This document shows positions 11,109 to 22,414 of a stretch of 64,000 nucleotides of DNA, piece by piece. Source of the DNA: Rhizopus arrhizus (taxonomy: Eukaryota; Mucoromycota; Mucoromycetes; Mucorales; Rhizopodaceae); contig JAKZZE010000016.1 in the NCBI GenBank assembly GCA_024220505.1, positions 62,001 through 126,000 on the forward strand, given 5' to 3'. The translations under genes were made by a program, and so were the position numbers. The notes below the pieces were generated by a model. The model ran no database searches, was not told where the DNA came from, and worked only from the letters and a program-made list of their open reading frames with translations. The first letter of the stretch is position 1. Each line of letters starts with the position of its first letter.

Positions 11109-11701
11109 TACACATAAACAGAGACATATTAGTAAGAGTAATTACTAATTATCATAATCAATTCTTATTTAAACTCATTTGTGAAGATTCAGTTTGGGCT
11201 ATGAAACTTTCTTATTGTCACGTCAAAATATGACAAATACAAACCGCTACTGAAAAATAAACTTGTCAATAGATTATCCCCGCATCGTTGAAGCACTATT
11301 ATCTTTAAATAGTCAAGCTTTTAAAGATGTGAAGTATGATATAAAATGGTTTTAAATCTTGTACGGTTTCGTGAACAAGTCCCAACCCCACCGTGCCGAC
11401 ATAGTAGAGGATCAATAAGTTATTCCGTATACAATTTTTGGGGTTTTTTTTACAACATTGTAAGCCCAGTTCAGATGTTATTGATGTATATTGAATATGC
11501 AAATACGAAAACAGGACATAAACATGTTAAACATAGCATTCAAGTACAATGTTTTATTTGTTTTAATGCATAAAAGCTAGAAGCATATCATAAAAAGTCA
11601 TCATATTAAAGAAAAATAACATAAAATAGAAAACATTTTTAATCCAATAAAAGCCATACAATATTTTTTTAATGATTAGAGAAGCCATTGGTTAAGTTCT
11701 C
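11109..11701. other. AT-rich spacer, no gene seen
   Basis: This spacer lies between the Tc1 element and the LTR copy. It holds only short frames and no recognisable motif, so I see nothing functional here. Confidence 0.5.
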
Positions 11702-12264
11702 GTTGCATAATGATAATAATGATTTAGGAAAAGATAAAACAAAGATCAAGAAACGGTTTGAGTACTTTTTGAGATTGATCTTTATTTCAGTTTAAGTTAA
11801 AGTAAAAATTATTCTAATTGAATGCAGGTATTTATATCTTATTGAGTGAATGGTTTGATATCTTTTATTGCAAGTGTTCTTCTAATATTCAGGTACTTTA
11901 GCAAGTGTCATCTATAATTATGATTATGAAAACTTTTCATTTATTCTTTTGTATGTCTGTCATAGATTATCTTTTATTCTGGGAATTCCTCACTGATTTG
12001 AATAACGTTATTTTACGCGTTATTTCAATTATGTGAAAGATTAGCAATATTTCTGATATTGGATTGGATCTTGTTATTTTAGTTGATACTTCTTCTTATC
12101 AAAGAACTCTTATTAATACAAAACATATTCTAAAAGAACATGTTTAATTGGAATTGATTGTATGACCTTATTTAAATAAGCTTATATTTTATTTTATTTA
12201 ATTATGATCTTGTATTAAGACTTATATTTATCAATGTCTACTACGATCAGTTACTGTTCTACAA
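11702..12264 (-). repeat. LTR copy, inverted relative to 17461-18026, no target duplication
   Basis: The segment is, by eye, the reverse complement of 17464-18023 and a few bases beyond, with the same length (560 bp between matched TG and CA). Relative to the solo LTR, one terminal base at each end differs. It abuts the pol frame at 12263 and supplies the stop that ends the integrase. No polypurine tract precedes it and no target-site duplication flanks it. It is therefore either the 3' LTR of the degraded element or a recombinational junction that truncated integrase. Confidence 0.8.
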
Positions 12265-15200
12265 TATATTTAAGTCCGTTTTCTATGGCTTTAGAATCTA
12301 CAGCATCATTTCTAAGAGTGGGTTTAATATGAGAATAGTCTTTCATATCATTTGGTACTTTATTGAAGATTACTGTGTATGGTCTACTCTTATGAAGTCT
12401 GGAATATTTCAGATTCATAGCATATTGGGTTGCAGGTACATATAGATCCCAATCTTCTTTTCTTCCTTGTAACTGTTTAACGATAGTCTTTTTAGCAATT
12501 CCTACAAATGCTTCGTTGACTGAGTTACCAAAGAGATTAAAAGGGTTAGACACTCTCTTATCGATACCACTGTTATTAATAAGTTCAGTAACGATGGTAG
12601 CAGTAAAGTCTTTTCCGTTATCACTAGCGATGACCTTAGGCCAGCCGAAAGTACAGAAGATATCAACAAGCTGTTTGGCAATAGTAAGAGCTTGTTTATC
12701 AGGAATGGATTTCAAGATAGTAAAGCGAGAAAACATTGGTAAACTATTACGGAAATAGTTTGCAAACCCAAGAAAACTCATGACTTGTCTACCAGTTTTA
12801 GGTGTGGGCCAAGAATGTATATTTGCCAGTTTATATTGATCAGGAATTAGAGAACCATTGTTACCAATAGTCCATCCGAGAATATTTACACAACTTTGTG
12901 CAAAATGCGTCTTTTCAACATTAATAATTAAGTTTGCAGCAGTAAGACGTTTCAACACTTCGCGGACATACTCAATATGTTGATTCATGTCACCAGAGCT
13001 GAAGACACATAGATCATCAATATAGAGTGCAGTGTAAGGAAGATCTGCGAACAAATTTGTAAGAACATGCTGTACAATGTTACCGGTACTTGTCAAGCCA
13101 AAAGGACAATGACGAAACTGATACTGCATACCAGTAAGTGAATGAGTAAATGCGGTTTTGGGTCTATCGGATTCTTGGATAAGAAAACGATGAAAGCATG
13201 CTCGTATGTCGAAGATAGTGAATATAGTAGCAGAACCCATACGTTGATGAAGATCGCTGATTAGAGGTAAAGGCATTCTATCAACATTCTTCACAAGTTG
13301 GTTAAGCAGATGTGGATCAATAACTGCTCTTTTCTTAGTGTATAATCCGTTGATATCCTTTTTTCCAACAAGAAAAATAGGGTTATTGAAGCGAGTATTG
13401 GAAGGAGCAGGTTCAATGACACAATCATCCAATCAAGTTTGAATTTTGTCTTCCATGATCTTTCTATTAGCAATAGCAATATCGGGTTGTCTTCGATAAG
13501 CAAAGGCATTGGGTTCAGTATCAAGAGTGATTATAGCACCAGGTTAATTACAATGAAAAGACATAGGGATACTCGTATTAGCATCTAACAAAGGTTGAAT
13601 AGTGCTCACCAAATGTTGTCTTTCCTGCATAGTGCCAACAGGAGTTTCATTTGGCTTGTAATCATCAGGGTTAACTGGATCAGGTATTTTAGGAATATTA
13701 GAATTTAATCAAGAAGTGGCTAACCCTGTTAAATCTATTCTCAGTTTAGGCAAAATGTCAAGTCCTAAACAAATGGGAACATCACTGCTAAAATCAAACA
13801 CTTCAAATTCATATGACAAACGGATTTGGTTATAATAAACAGTAAGATTTATTATGCCTAACCGGCTTACAGTTCTTGAATTATTATGTCCTAACTTGAT
13901 CGATCCTGGATTAGGTGTTGGAACTGAACCAAGTGCCGAACAGAACGAAGGAGACACACACGAAAAAGACGAATCGGTATCAATCATGGCCCATGTTTTG
14001 ATGTGCTCTATAATAATAGGAACATAAAGCTTATTAGTGTTTGAAGGCGCTTTAGAAAAGATGTGATGTGTAATGTACTTACAGGCCTGAGCAGCTTCAG
14101 CCACAGTGAGGGCTTCCACAACGTCAACGTCCATATCATCCGACGAATCGGAAACATGAACAACGGGACCAGCAGCATCAGCCTTACAACCGGGAGAAGT
14201 ATCACTCCTACTCGAAGCAGCAGTGGCAGAAGAACCAACAGAAACATCGTTACCAGAAGAGGCAACGAAAGACAAGGAAGAAGCAGGGGATCGACTCATT
14301 GCTCGAAAAGTGTGAGAAGACCCAACAGAGTCGTCAGCCAAGGAACCGGTTGAACGGCCCTTTCCTTTGCATCGGTGACCAGGACGCCAGTTGTCAGCAC
14401 CACAAGAGCGGCACGGACGTCCCAAACCGGAAGGTTGGTTTCTTGGATTCCACTGAGAGGCAGCAGAGCCAGAGGAGACATCAACTTGGGCAGAGCCCGA
14501 AGAAGGAGAAGAAGAGGAAGCTTTCTTCATAGCACGACATTCATCATTGCTATGGTTGGTGGTCTTGTGGAAGCTGCAATACTTCCTAGAAACCTTTGGA
14601 TAAGGTGCAGAACGAACAGCAGAACCAGAGACAAAAGCAGAAGATTTCTTCCGACCAGAAGAAGAGGATTCATTGACCATCGAAGGGCCAGCAGAAGTGT
14701 GAGCAACGTTAGCTACTCTACGAACTTTGTATAGCGAATGGTACAAAGTCTTGGCCAACTTGACAACGTAGTCGACCGATTCTTTTTGCGCATCCGTACA
14801 ATTGGCTAAGGACACGATCACCTTCTTGTAGATATCGGCCTGAAGACCGATCAAAAAGCAACGAGTCAAGACACAGCGATCTTGGATCGGTGCCAAGCGA
14901 CGGAGGTTGTTGAAACGTTCAACGTACTGGTCAACAGTTTCAGCAGCAGTCATGGAAATGCGTAATAATTCCGTTGTAGATGTGGCTTTTTCTTCAGCCG
15001 AACCAACACCATAATGGCTAGTAAAAGCCTTTTTGAACTGACTCCACGTATGGACATCCTCCTTTTCTTGGTATTCGTCAAGCCAAGTACGTTGACTCGA
15101 TGACAAACAAGGAGGGAGAAGACGAAGCCAATGCTGATAAAGATCAAGACCACGTGCGAACATTACGTCCTGAAATTTTTTCAAGCAGTGCTTGACATCC

Positions 15201-15709
15201 ACAGAGACTGGGGCAGATGGGCCAAAGACCGCACCCTTCCACTGCATGAGGGGTAGGTTTGGAGGTACAGCATTCAAGGCTGCAGGAGTAACCTGAGGTG
15301 CACCAGTCCAAGTGGTGGGCACAGCATGGCTCATGACTCGTTGGAGGAGATATCTAGTATAAACTAATCTCTCCAGGTCCTTGGAGCAGGCTTCGTACTT
15401 AGCACGCACCATGTTGTCTTCCTCTGACTGAGGCGTTGTAGAAAGAAGACGAACAGACAAGTTAAGGATAACCTGGGTGGCACCGATGATGGTGAAATCC
15501 AACTCCTCAATAGAAGAGTGGATGGATGAAGCTGCGACTCTAGGTTCAAGAGAACCAGAAGAAACTGCGGAAGTGGTCATTCCAGAGGACTGTGCCTCTG
15601 AAGATAAGGTAGATACATCTGACATACGACGAACGTTATCAGGATAAGTTTTAGCATTACTACTGGAAGAACCAGCAGCAGCAGAGTTGAAGTCATTTGT
15701 GTTTGACAT
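12251..15709 (-). pseudogene. Ty3/Gypsy-type gag-pol, three stops and internal deletion
   Basis: One continuous frame runs from the Met at 15709 (MSNTNDFNSAAAGSS) to 12251. It is interrupted only by stops at 13711-13709, 13546-13544 and 13435-13433. Gag has a retrotransposon capsid-like helix region (WSQFKKAFTSHYGVG), a zinc-knuckle-like CRSCGADNWRPGHRC, and an aspartic-protease start (MIDTDSSFSCVS, with DTD where DTG is usual). The pol part has RT motifs (TIFDIRACFHRFLI, FRHCPFGLTSTGN, YIDDLCVF). It then jumps directly to the second half of an integrase core (VIASDNGKDFTATIV). RNase H, the integrase zinc domain and its first Asp are therefore deleted. All three stops could come from C-to-T changes (CGA or CAA codons). 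No matching 5' LTR was found. Confidence 0.88.
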
Positions 15710-16100
15710 ATTGGTAAGGTACGTAGTAATAAAAAAGGGTTGTTTTAAAAATAAAGTCAATAAAGAATTCACAAAAAAAAATTTTTTGCCAAATATTAAA
15801 ATAAGAGACAAAAAACTAAAAAAGATAATAGTTGTGAAACTAAAGATTATATATGACTTTATTAATAAAAAACATTTGAGGGTATTTATACTTTTTGGAT
15901 GTCTGGGTCTTTACCGCTATTTAAATTGATTGATTAAAAGAAGGATATGGAAGGTAAAGGAAGGATAGTGGATAATCAATAACCGCTGTGTTCTTGACGA
16001 ATCAAGGAACAATGAAGTAGATAAATTATTGATCTAACAATAATTATCGAATAGGATTGGATTGAACTGCCGTTGTTGTAATCAGGTTCCGATACAGTCG
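15710..16100 (-). promoter_or_regulatory. 5' region of gag-pol pseudogene with TATA-like box
   Basis: Upstream of the gag Met, on the minus strand, lies a TATAAATACCC motif (about 15890-15880), some 175 bp before the ATG. An A/T-rich leader follows. The sequence does not resemble the LTR at 11702-12264, so either the original 5' LTR was replaced or the two LTR-like ends belong to different families. Confidence 0.4.
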
Positions 16101-16513
16101 TTGGAATGCCGATGGGGACAACAGAACAAAGTTAGCTATTGCGGAAATCTCACATTTATCCATGAATGTTCACTTTATCAGTTGCGTGGATACAGCAGAT
16201 TCTACGGCTGAAATGGAAAAGTCAAGTGTATCAATATTGTACCCTCCCTTTTGGTTTGGCCTCCAGTCCATTTGCCTTCACCAAAGTTTGCAGGTCCATA
16301 TTAGAACACTTCCGCTCTCAAGGCTTCAGGATCTCTGCGTACTTGGATAGCTGGATTCTAGCTGCAAGCACCAAGCAATTGGCTATTCAACAGATTCAAG
16401 CAGCGTTGGCTCTTCTTCAACAATTGGGATGGATGGTGTCGTGTTTAGTCATTGATGATGTCTATTTATTATTTTATTATTGTTCTCAGTCCAGCCTACG
16501 TCAGACTATATAA
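16100..16513 (+). pseudogene. DIRS-type reverse transcriptase fragment
   Basis: A partial RT reads YCTLPFGLASSPFAFTKV, RSQGFRISAYLDSWILA and ALLQQLGW. The LPFGL-S-SP-F-FTK block followed by AYLD-W-L is characteristic of DIRS/Ngaro tyrosine-recombinase retroelements. The catalytic YLDD is YLDS here, so the second Asp is lost. The fragment is short, with no recombinase or gag nearby. It is opposite in strand to the adjacent Ty3 pseudogene. Confidence 0.75.
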
Positions 16514-16878
16514 TCCAGAGTTTATTCTAAATTATTAGTTCCTCTCCTTTTTCTTACTCAATAAATAGTAGTTGTTAGCTATTGACTTCTTACTGTTTTC
16601 ATATTATAAGTACCAAATATCAAACCCATTTAATCAAATTACGCCGTTATACAGGAAATGGAATTATTCAGGGACCGAAGTGAGCTCAAGATCAATTTTA
16701 GTATTGAGCTTGAACAATATAAACATTGTTTATGAGTTTTAAGGAATATGTAATAAGTAATATTATGTATTCAGTACTTGTTATTTCTTTTATAAGACCT
16801 GCGTAATCTCATACGAATAATAAGTGTTTAATGAGGTAAATACGACATCTTTCGTTATTATTGCTGTTTTATAGAAAC
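16514..16878. other. AT-rich spacer, no gene seen
   Basis: No reading frame or repeat stands out between the DIRS scrap and the next Tc1 relic. Confidence 0.5.
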
Positions 16879-17370
16879 ATGGTTCGCTATTTGCCTTTGG
16901 ATGTACAAAATAACATCAAATTCTTACTCAAATCTGGTCATCCTTACTCATAAAACATAAAGCGAGTACCTGGATTCAAGAAAAGCACCATCAGCGACTA
17001 TAAGCGAAGATGGTTTCCTAACATGGGGCCCCTTAAATCGGGCCGCAAGCCCGAAATCACTGCTGCTATCAAGTCCTACATCAGACAGTCAGCCATAATA
17101 GGTAAATTAAAGACGGGGAAGGATTTACAACGATATTGTGTGATTTTGGATGCGTAATTGGCTACTCTGCTTGCTTAAAACCTTTAAACTCGATGGGATT
17201 CCAGGCCCGTATTAAGAAGCACAAGCCGATTTAAAGGCTATTCATATGAAAAAGCGACTTGCATGGGCCAACGCCAACAAAGATTGAATAAAAGATGATT
17301 GGCGTCGTATGGTATTCTCTGACGAGACTAAGATAAACGTAGACAAGATGGTACATCCTCTTGAACCTGG
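16879..17370 (+). pseudogene. Tc1-like transposase N-terminal relic
   Basis: The relic begins MVRYLPLDVQNNIKFLLKSG and continues with an HTH-like stretch (KKSTISDYKRRWF) and GRKPEITAAIKSYI. Further on, MKKRLAWANANKD and MVFSDETKINVDK mark the start of the DDE domain with its first Asp. Several stops (for example near 16951 and 17157) and frame changes show that it is dead. It ends shortly before the solo LTR. Confidence 0.72.
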
Positions 17371-17460
17371 TTTGCATTAAAAATCATTTCTTGTACAGTT
17401 AAATTTCATCCGGGCTTTACCTCTTTATTTTAAGAGGAATTAGCGATAGAAGATGCATGT

Positions 17461-18026
17461 TGTTGTAGAACAGTAACTGATCGTAGTAGACATTGATAAA
17501 TATAAGTCTTAATACAAGATCATAATTAAATAAAATAAAATATAAGCTTATTTAAATAAGGTCATACAATCAATTCCAATTAAACATGTTCTTTTAGAAT
17601 ATGTTTTGTATTAATAAGAGTTCTTTGATAAGAAGAAGTATCAACTAAAATAACAAGATCCAATCCAATATCAGAAATATTGCTAATCTTTCACATAATT
17701 GAAATAACGCGTAAAATAACGTTATTCAAATCAGTGAGGAATTCCCAGAATAAAAGATAATCTATGACAGACATACAAAAGAATAAATGAAAAGTTTTCA
17801 TAATCATAATTATAGATGACACTTGCTAAAGTACCTGAATATTAGAAGAACACTTGCAATAAAAGATATCAAACCATTCACTCAATAAGATATAAATACC
17901 TGCATTCAATTAGAATAATTTTTACTTTAACTTAAACTGAAATAAAGATCAATCTCAAAAAGTACTCAAACCGTTTCTTGATCTTTGTTTTATCTTTTCC
18001 TAAATCATTATTATCATTATGCAACA
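17461..18026 (+). repeat. Solo LTR (566 bp) with CATGT target duplication
   Basis: The LTR starts TGTTGTAG and ends ATGCAACA, giving the TG...CA ends and 5-bp inverted termini (TGTTG/CAACA) of retrotransposon LTRs. It is flanked by an identical 5-bp direct repeat, CATGT, at 17456-17460 and 18027-18031. This is the expected footprint of integrase plus LTR-LTR recombination. The nearly identical copy at 11702-12264 lies in the opposite orientation. Confidence 0.9.
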
Positions 18027-18036
18027 CATGTGAATG

Positions 18037-18063
18037 AAAAAAAAAAAAAAAAAAAAAAAAAAA
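18037..18063 (+). repeat. Poly(A) tract, 27 nt
   Basis: An uninterrupted run of 27 A lies a few bases after the target duplication of the solo LTR. It may be ordinary homopolymer expansion or the tail of an older retro-insertion. Confidence 0.8.
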
Positions 18064-18259
18064 CTTGTAATTTATATTCCACATCTCAAAGTTTTATTTT
18101 TTGTTAAATATTAAAAAGAAAGAAAAGTACAAATAGATTCATACAGAGTAATATGACAATTCAAAATAAAAACCTTGCTTGTTTCAATATACAACACCTA
18201 GAATTGCTTTAAACATTATCCATTACTTCTTCAGGGGTTGAGTTATTATTATTATTTTT

Positions 18260-19690
18260 TACTCATCGTTTAATTTGTACTAATTCCCAAAAATTTGGCT
18301 TCTTGAATTTACGCCGGGAGATTTTACAACATTTCTTTGCTGAAACATTTATCAAAGCATTTAGCAGAGTGAGAAACAGAATTTCTGAAGACACTTAAAT
18401 ATAAACTTTAGCATGCCTCACTAATTCTAATCATTATCCTCTCTTTTTGAAAGAACTTGTTTCGCTTCACTTTACCCCTGACGGCTAATCAGAGCTGATC
18501 AATGGGACTCGTTTTAGGGGAACAAGAAGGAAGGTAGACATACCAATATCTTTGAGAATGAATATACTCGCCTATGTCAGTTCAGCTATGAATAGAAGCA
18601 TTATCCATGATAAGGTAATGTCCCTTCATTTCTGGATACTTGTCCATTTCATCAAGAGTAAACTTTAAATAGCTCAGATCATGTCGTGTTGATGATCTTG
18701 TACTGTAGATATCAATTGCATGCCTAAGCTTTTTCTTTTTAATACGCTTTGGAACATTCAAACTAATGCTAATTAAGCCAGTGGCATATATTTCACCTAA
18801 GACTAATGTTGTATTCGCTTTAGTTTTAAGTACTGTAACTACTGCAAGAGTTTCTTTCTTTGTGACCAATCCATACTGTCGTATTTATCTTAATAATTTT
18901 CTTAATATCGTGTGAGATCGTTCAAAAGATTCTTAAACTAATAATTTGACTGTATACCATATATAGCACTTTATGCTATGTACTGTAAACAGTCCACACA
19001 ATTTATACTGTACTACCTCGAATCCTAAATCACATTATTATATGCGAAGACATAGTTTATATTGAATGGGCTCTCTTTCTCGTCCTTACTCGATAAAGAG
19101 ATTCAAGAGACTCATCAATTGTTCGACTTATTTGTTAGTTTTATTGATCGAGAGATACAACACGCCTATTTCACATGTACTTCGTCTCAAGTTAACATGA
19201 AAGGCTGATTCATAAAGAAAGACGCAATTTGTTGTAAAGTTCAAGTCGGTTTGTTACCATTTTTAGACCCAACCGTGCCTTTGTTGAATCTTTTCATCAC
19301 TGTTTCATTCCACAGAGTGGAATTGTGCCTGTTTAATGGATAGATTGCATTGAGTCGTCATGTAGTTATAAACAGTATTACGAGAAACATTAAGATCTAC
19401 AAAGCTTTGCGTTGAATGTTTACCATTTCAGTTAAAACAGCAGAAGGATTCTCGTCAACGTAATTTAAAAGAAGTTTTTTATGCTCTTCTCCAAGAATAT
19501 GGCGTCGATCCGACTTTTTCTTTTTCTCTAAAATGCTTTCAGGGTCTTCGTAATAACGTTTGACCCATCTCTGGGCTGCTCAAATATGAATATGTAATTG
19601 TCTCATAGTAGCAGAAGCACTTTGACTTTTGCTAAGATATAGATGACAAAATTTAGTTTCCTCATCATCGGAGTAAAGTGTGTAGTGTTG
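18260..19690 (-). pseudogene. Tc1-like transposase relic, heavily decayed
   Basis: Reading on the minus strand, an N-terminal part near 19690-19200 shows AQRWVKRYYEDPESILEKK and ILGEEHKKLLLNYVDENPS, then a CNLSIKQAQ-like segment. The C-terminal catalytic part near 18869-18400 shows MKGHYLIMDNASIHS (second Asp intact). It ends YVYLPSCSPKTSPIDQL, where the catalytic Glu is replaced by Asp. About 300 bp between the parts does not fit the family and may be an insertion. Many stops and shifts are present. It resembles the elements at 9500-11108 and 34519-35650 but is older. Confidence 0.75.
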
Positions 19691-20787
19691 CTTATTGCAT
19701 TACTCTATATCAACATCTTCACTGTTCCTTTGGTCTGTAATTGTACATATTGCAAAATTAGAATATCTTTCTAGAGGTTTATTCATTAGGAATTGAGTGC
19801 GAAAACTCATAGTTTCAATACCAAACAGCTCTATGTTAATCAACAACGTGTCCCTGTTCATCTTCATGAAAAAATTGCATACTAATTTGTATGCCTGTAA
19901 AGTAAATTGTAAATAGGAAATAGAAAGGGAAAACAATAAGAGGCTATCGCTTCCTTTATATAAAATTAAAAAATGCTAAGAATTATTATATGGTAATTAT
20001 TAGACGACAGGTAGAAATAAACGAAGGTTCATGAAACTGAACACGACTTTATTTTTGGCTAAAGTGGCATCGTTGTTGGACGCAATTCTAAAGCTGCTAT
20101 TTACTTTTTGAAATAACTATATTGTAAATAAAAAGCAGTGAGAGAGCATGCCACGTTTGTGCAAGTGTAAAATGTTTATTTAATTTATTATCCAAATGGT
20201 CTGGTGTCCCCCGTATTATCACTTGTCAATTACTTCCACACTTTCTGGTATAAACAAAGAACATCTTGAGGACTCCTCGGCTACGGCTTAAGCATAATAT
20301 ATACTACACCTAGCATGAAAAATGCTATTCCTGAGCGCTCATGTCCCTTTGGTAAGTTGTCTTTTTTAGTTTTTTACTTTTCAGAGGGGCTTTTATAATG
20401 AGTGTAAATGATTAGAACATTTTATTATATGAAACAAATTGACTTTATTTAGATTAGGACTAAATGCATAAATTATAATATGTTAAATGATTGTCATTAT
20501 AAAGTTGACCCTTTTTACGCAAGGTAGAGTTACTTTATTTATAGATTCATTCAGCCAGCAGAGCCGGCTGGTAAAAATAACTATCATTCAAAATACGGGA
20601 AAAGTTGAATGATCTTCGGGACTTTAATACCTCATTACACGGAGTTTTTCTTTTTTAAATCAATTAAATCTTTTTATAGTTAAGCAAAATAAACAAAGCC
20701 AAAACCTTTTTCTTCCCTTTCCTTTCCTTTTCCACTCTTTATTTATCAGGAAGCCTCTAGTAATTATAAAAAAAAGCTTTTTATAAA
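19691..20787. other. Intergenic region and upstream region of the GATA/PHD gene
   Basis: No exon chain is evident. The last 100 bp before the ATG at 20788 contain pyrimidine-rich tracts (CTTCCCTTTCC-like), which is usual for promoter or leader regions of these fungi. Confidence 0.45.
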
Positions 20788-22178
20788 ATGCTGTCAGATA
20801 TACAACCCCACTATGAATCTATTATGGATAAATCAAATATAAAACAAGAACTAGAGCCATCAACTCAGCAACAAATTCGACCCATACCTTTTATCGTGTC
20901 ATCCAATTTTCTTCCCATGATTCCAAATGATGAACCATCACTCTTGGTAAATTGTTATCTCCCTTTTTGTTATATAAATACTTGATCCTAACAATGTTAT
21001 CTCCGCAATCATTACAAACAGCATCCGTACTACATGTCTCCATTAATTGCACCTGTTCACTTTTTGGAGCAAAACATGCTGATCAACGAAGACTCTGGTA
21101 TAGAAAACAAGCTGTTAAACGATGTCTTCTTTTCTCCAGCTGCCATGCTGAGTCCTCCTCCTTCATCCAGTGAGCTTCTTCCAAAGGTTGACGATGATGT
21201 CAACAGTTTCACTGAGTTTTTTGGTTCCTTTGAACGTACAAGCAGTATCTGTAGTAGTTCTACGATTAGTGAAGAAGATGAAGATTACAATACTGTAGAT
21301 AATCACGCGTTGTTTCTTTGCGATCTTGACTTTGAAACAGAACAAGAATCTAACACTAGTAGTAGTGTTAGAATGAAGCGGAGTATAAACGAATCCATGA
21401 ATACTGCTACCACCACTATTGCACCTCAAGTCATAAGTAAAAGACGTAAAATGGATATTCTGTCCAATGACAACACATCACGTAAACAAACAAACTGGTA
21501 AGAAATAAGAAAAACAAAGAGGCAGAAAGAGGCATGTTACACGATTCTCATGAGGTTTACTTAGTGATAAAGAATATCAGTGCAATGAGAATTCAAATGC
21601 AGCAATAGATAGGAACCAAAAAAGGAATGACACGCATACACCCACACTGTATGAAACGCTTACAATGCAAAATGTTGATTGGTGTCGTTATTGTGGCACA
21701 ACTGAAGGAATCAATTGGCGTCCAGGGCCTTGGGGCAAACGTACTCTTTGCAAGTAAGTTGATTTAAATGTACTTGAATGTACATACATGGCCTGTGTAC
21801 TTATATTTTTGTAGTAAACATGGTTGTGACTATAAAGGTTATGGATTTGCATGTAAACTTCCAAGACTTGATCTTACTGAATATCTGAAAGAACCCATCT
21901 CAAAACGTATTAGACCTGTACTTCAGTTATATTGCTCTATCTGTCAAAAAAAGGAATCTAGTCATGATAATTTGCTGATTTTTTGTGATGGTTGCCCAAA
22001 AGCGTTCCATCAAGAATGCAAGGAATTAGATAAGCAGCCAAATACGCCTTGGTACTGTACAGATACATGTTGTGATAACTTAAAACGTAAGCGTGTTGTA
22101 GTCGAATTACCACGTAAACGCTTACCTCTAATGAGAACACCAAAAAGTGCTCTTTTACAAGAAGCAGCAAGTTCATAG
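20788..22178 (+). CDS. GATA-type plus PHD zinc-finger nuclear protein
   Basis: Four exons join cleanly: 20788-20946, 21022-21497, 21565-21753 and 21815-22178, giving about 395 residues. The N-terminal 240 residues are Ser/acid-rich and low in complexity, with an SKRRKMD basic patch that may act as a nuclear signal. A GATA-like finger follows: CRYC, then 18 residues, then LCNKHG. Its fourth ligand position is His where GATA factors have Cys. A PHD finger comes next (CSICQKKES...FCDGCPKAFHQEC...WYC), with the C4HC3 order visible. The tail is basic (KRKRVVVELPRKRLPL). PHD fingers usually read histone H3 tails and GATA fingers bind DNA, so a chromatin or transcription role is likely. No specific orthologue is recognised. 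Confidence 0.85.
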
Positions 22179-22414
22179 AAAAAAAAATAGATTAATGAAA
22201 AGTATAATGTACATATATATGTTTTGTGTAAAACATTCCCTTCCCCTTTAGCTTTTTAATAATATGTATTTATCAACTAATATCCAATGTTGAATTAATA
22301 AACTAAAAAGATGAATACATTAACAATCATGCTGTGACTGTAACAATGAAACAAAAAAAAAAAGAGGTCGTGCACAGGCATGAACAGTGCTTGATTTTTA
22401 TTTTTCTTTCCCAA

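Noticed and set aside
14063..14734. Plus-strand frames opposite gag (Arg/Ser-rich)
   Set aside because: They are antisense shadows of the Ser/Ala-rich gag coding sequence, with no independent signals.
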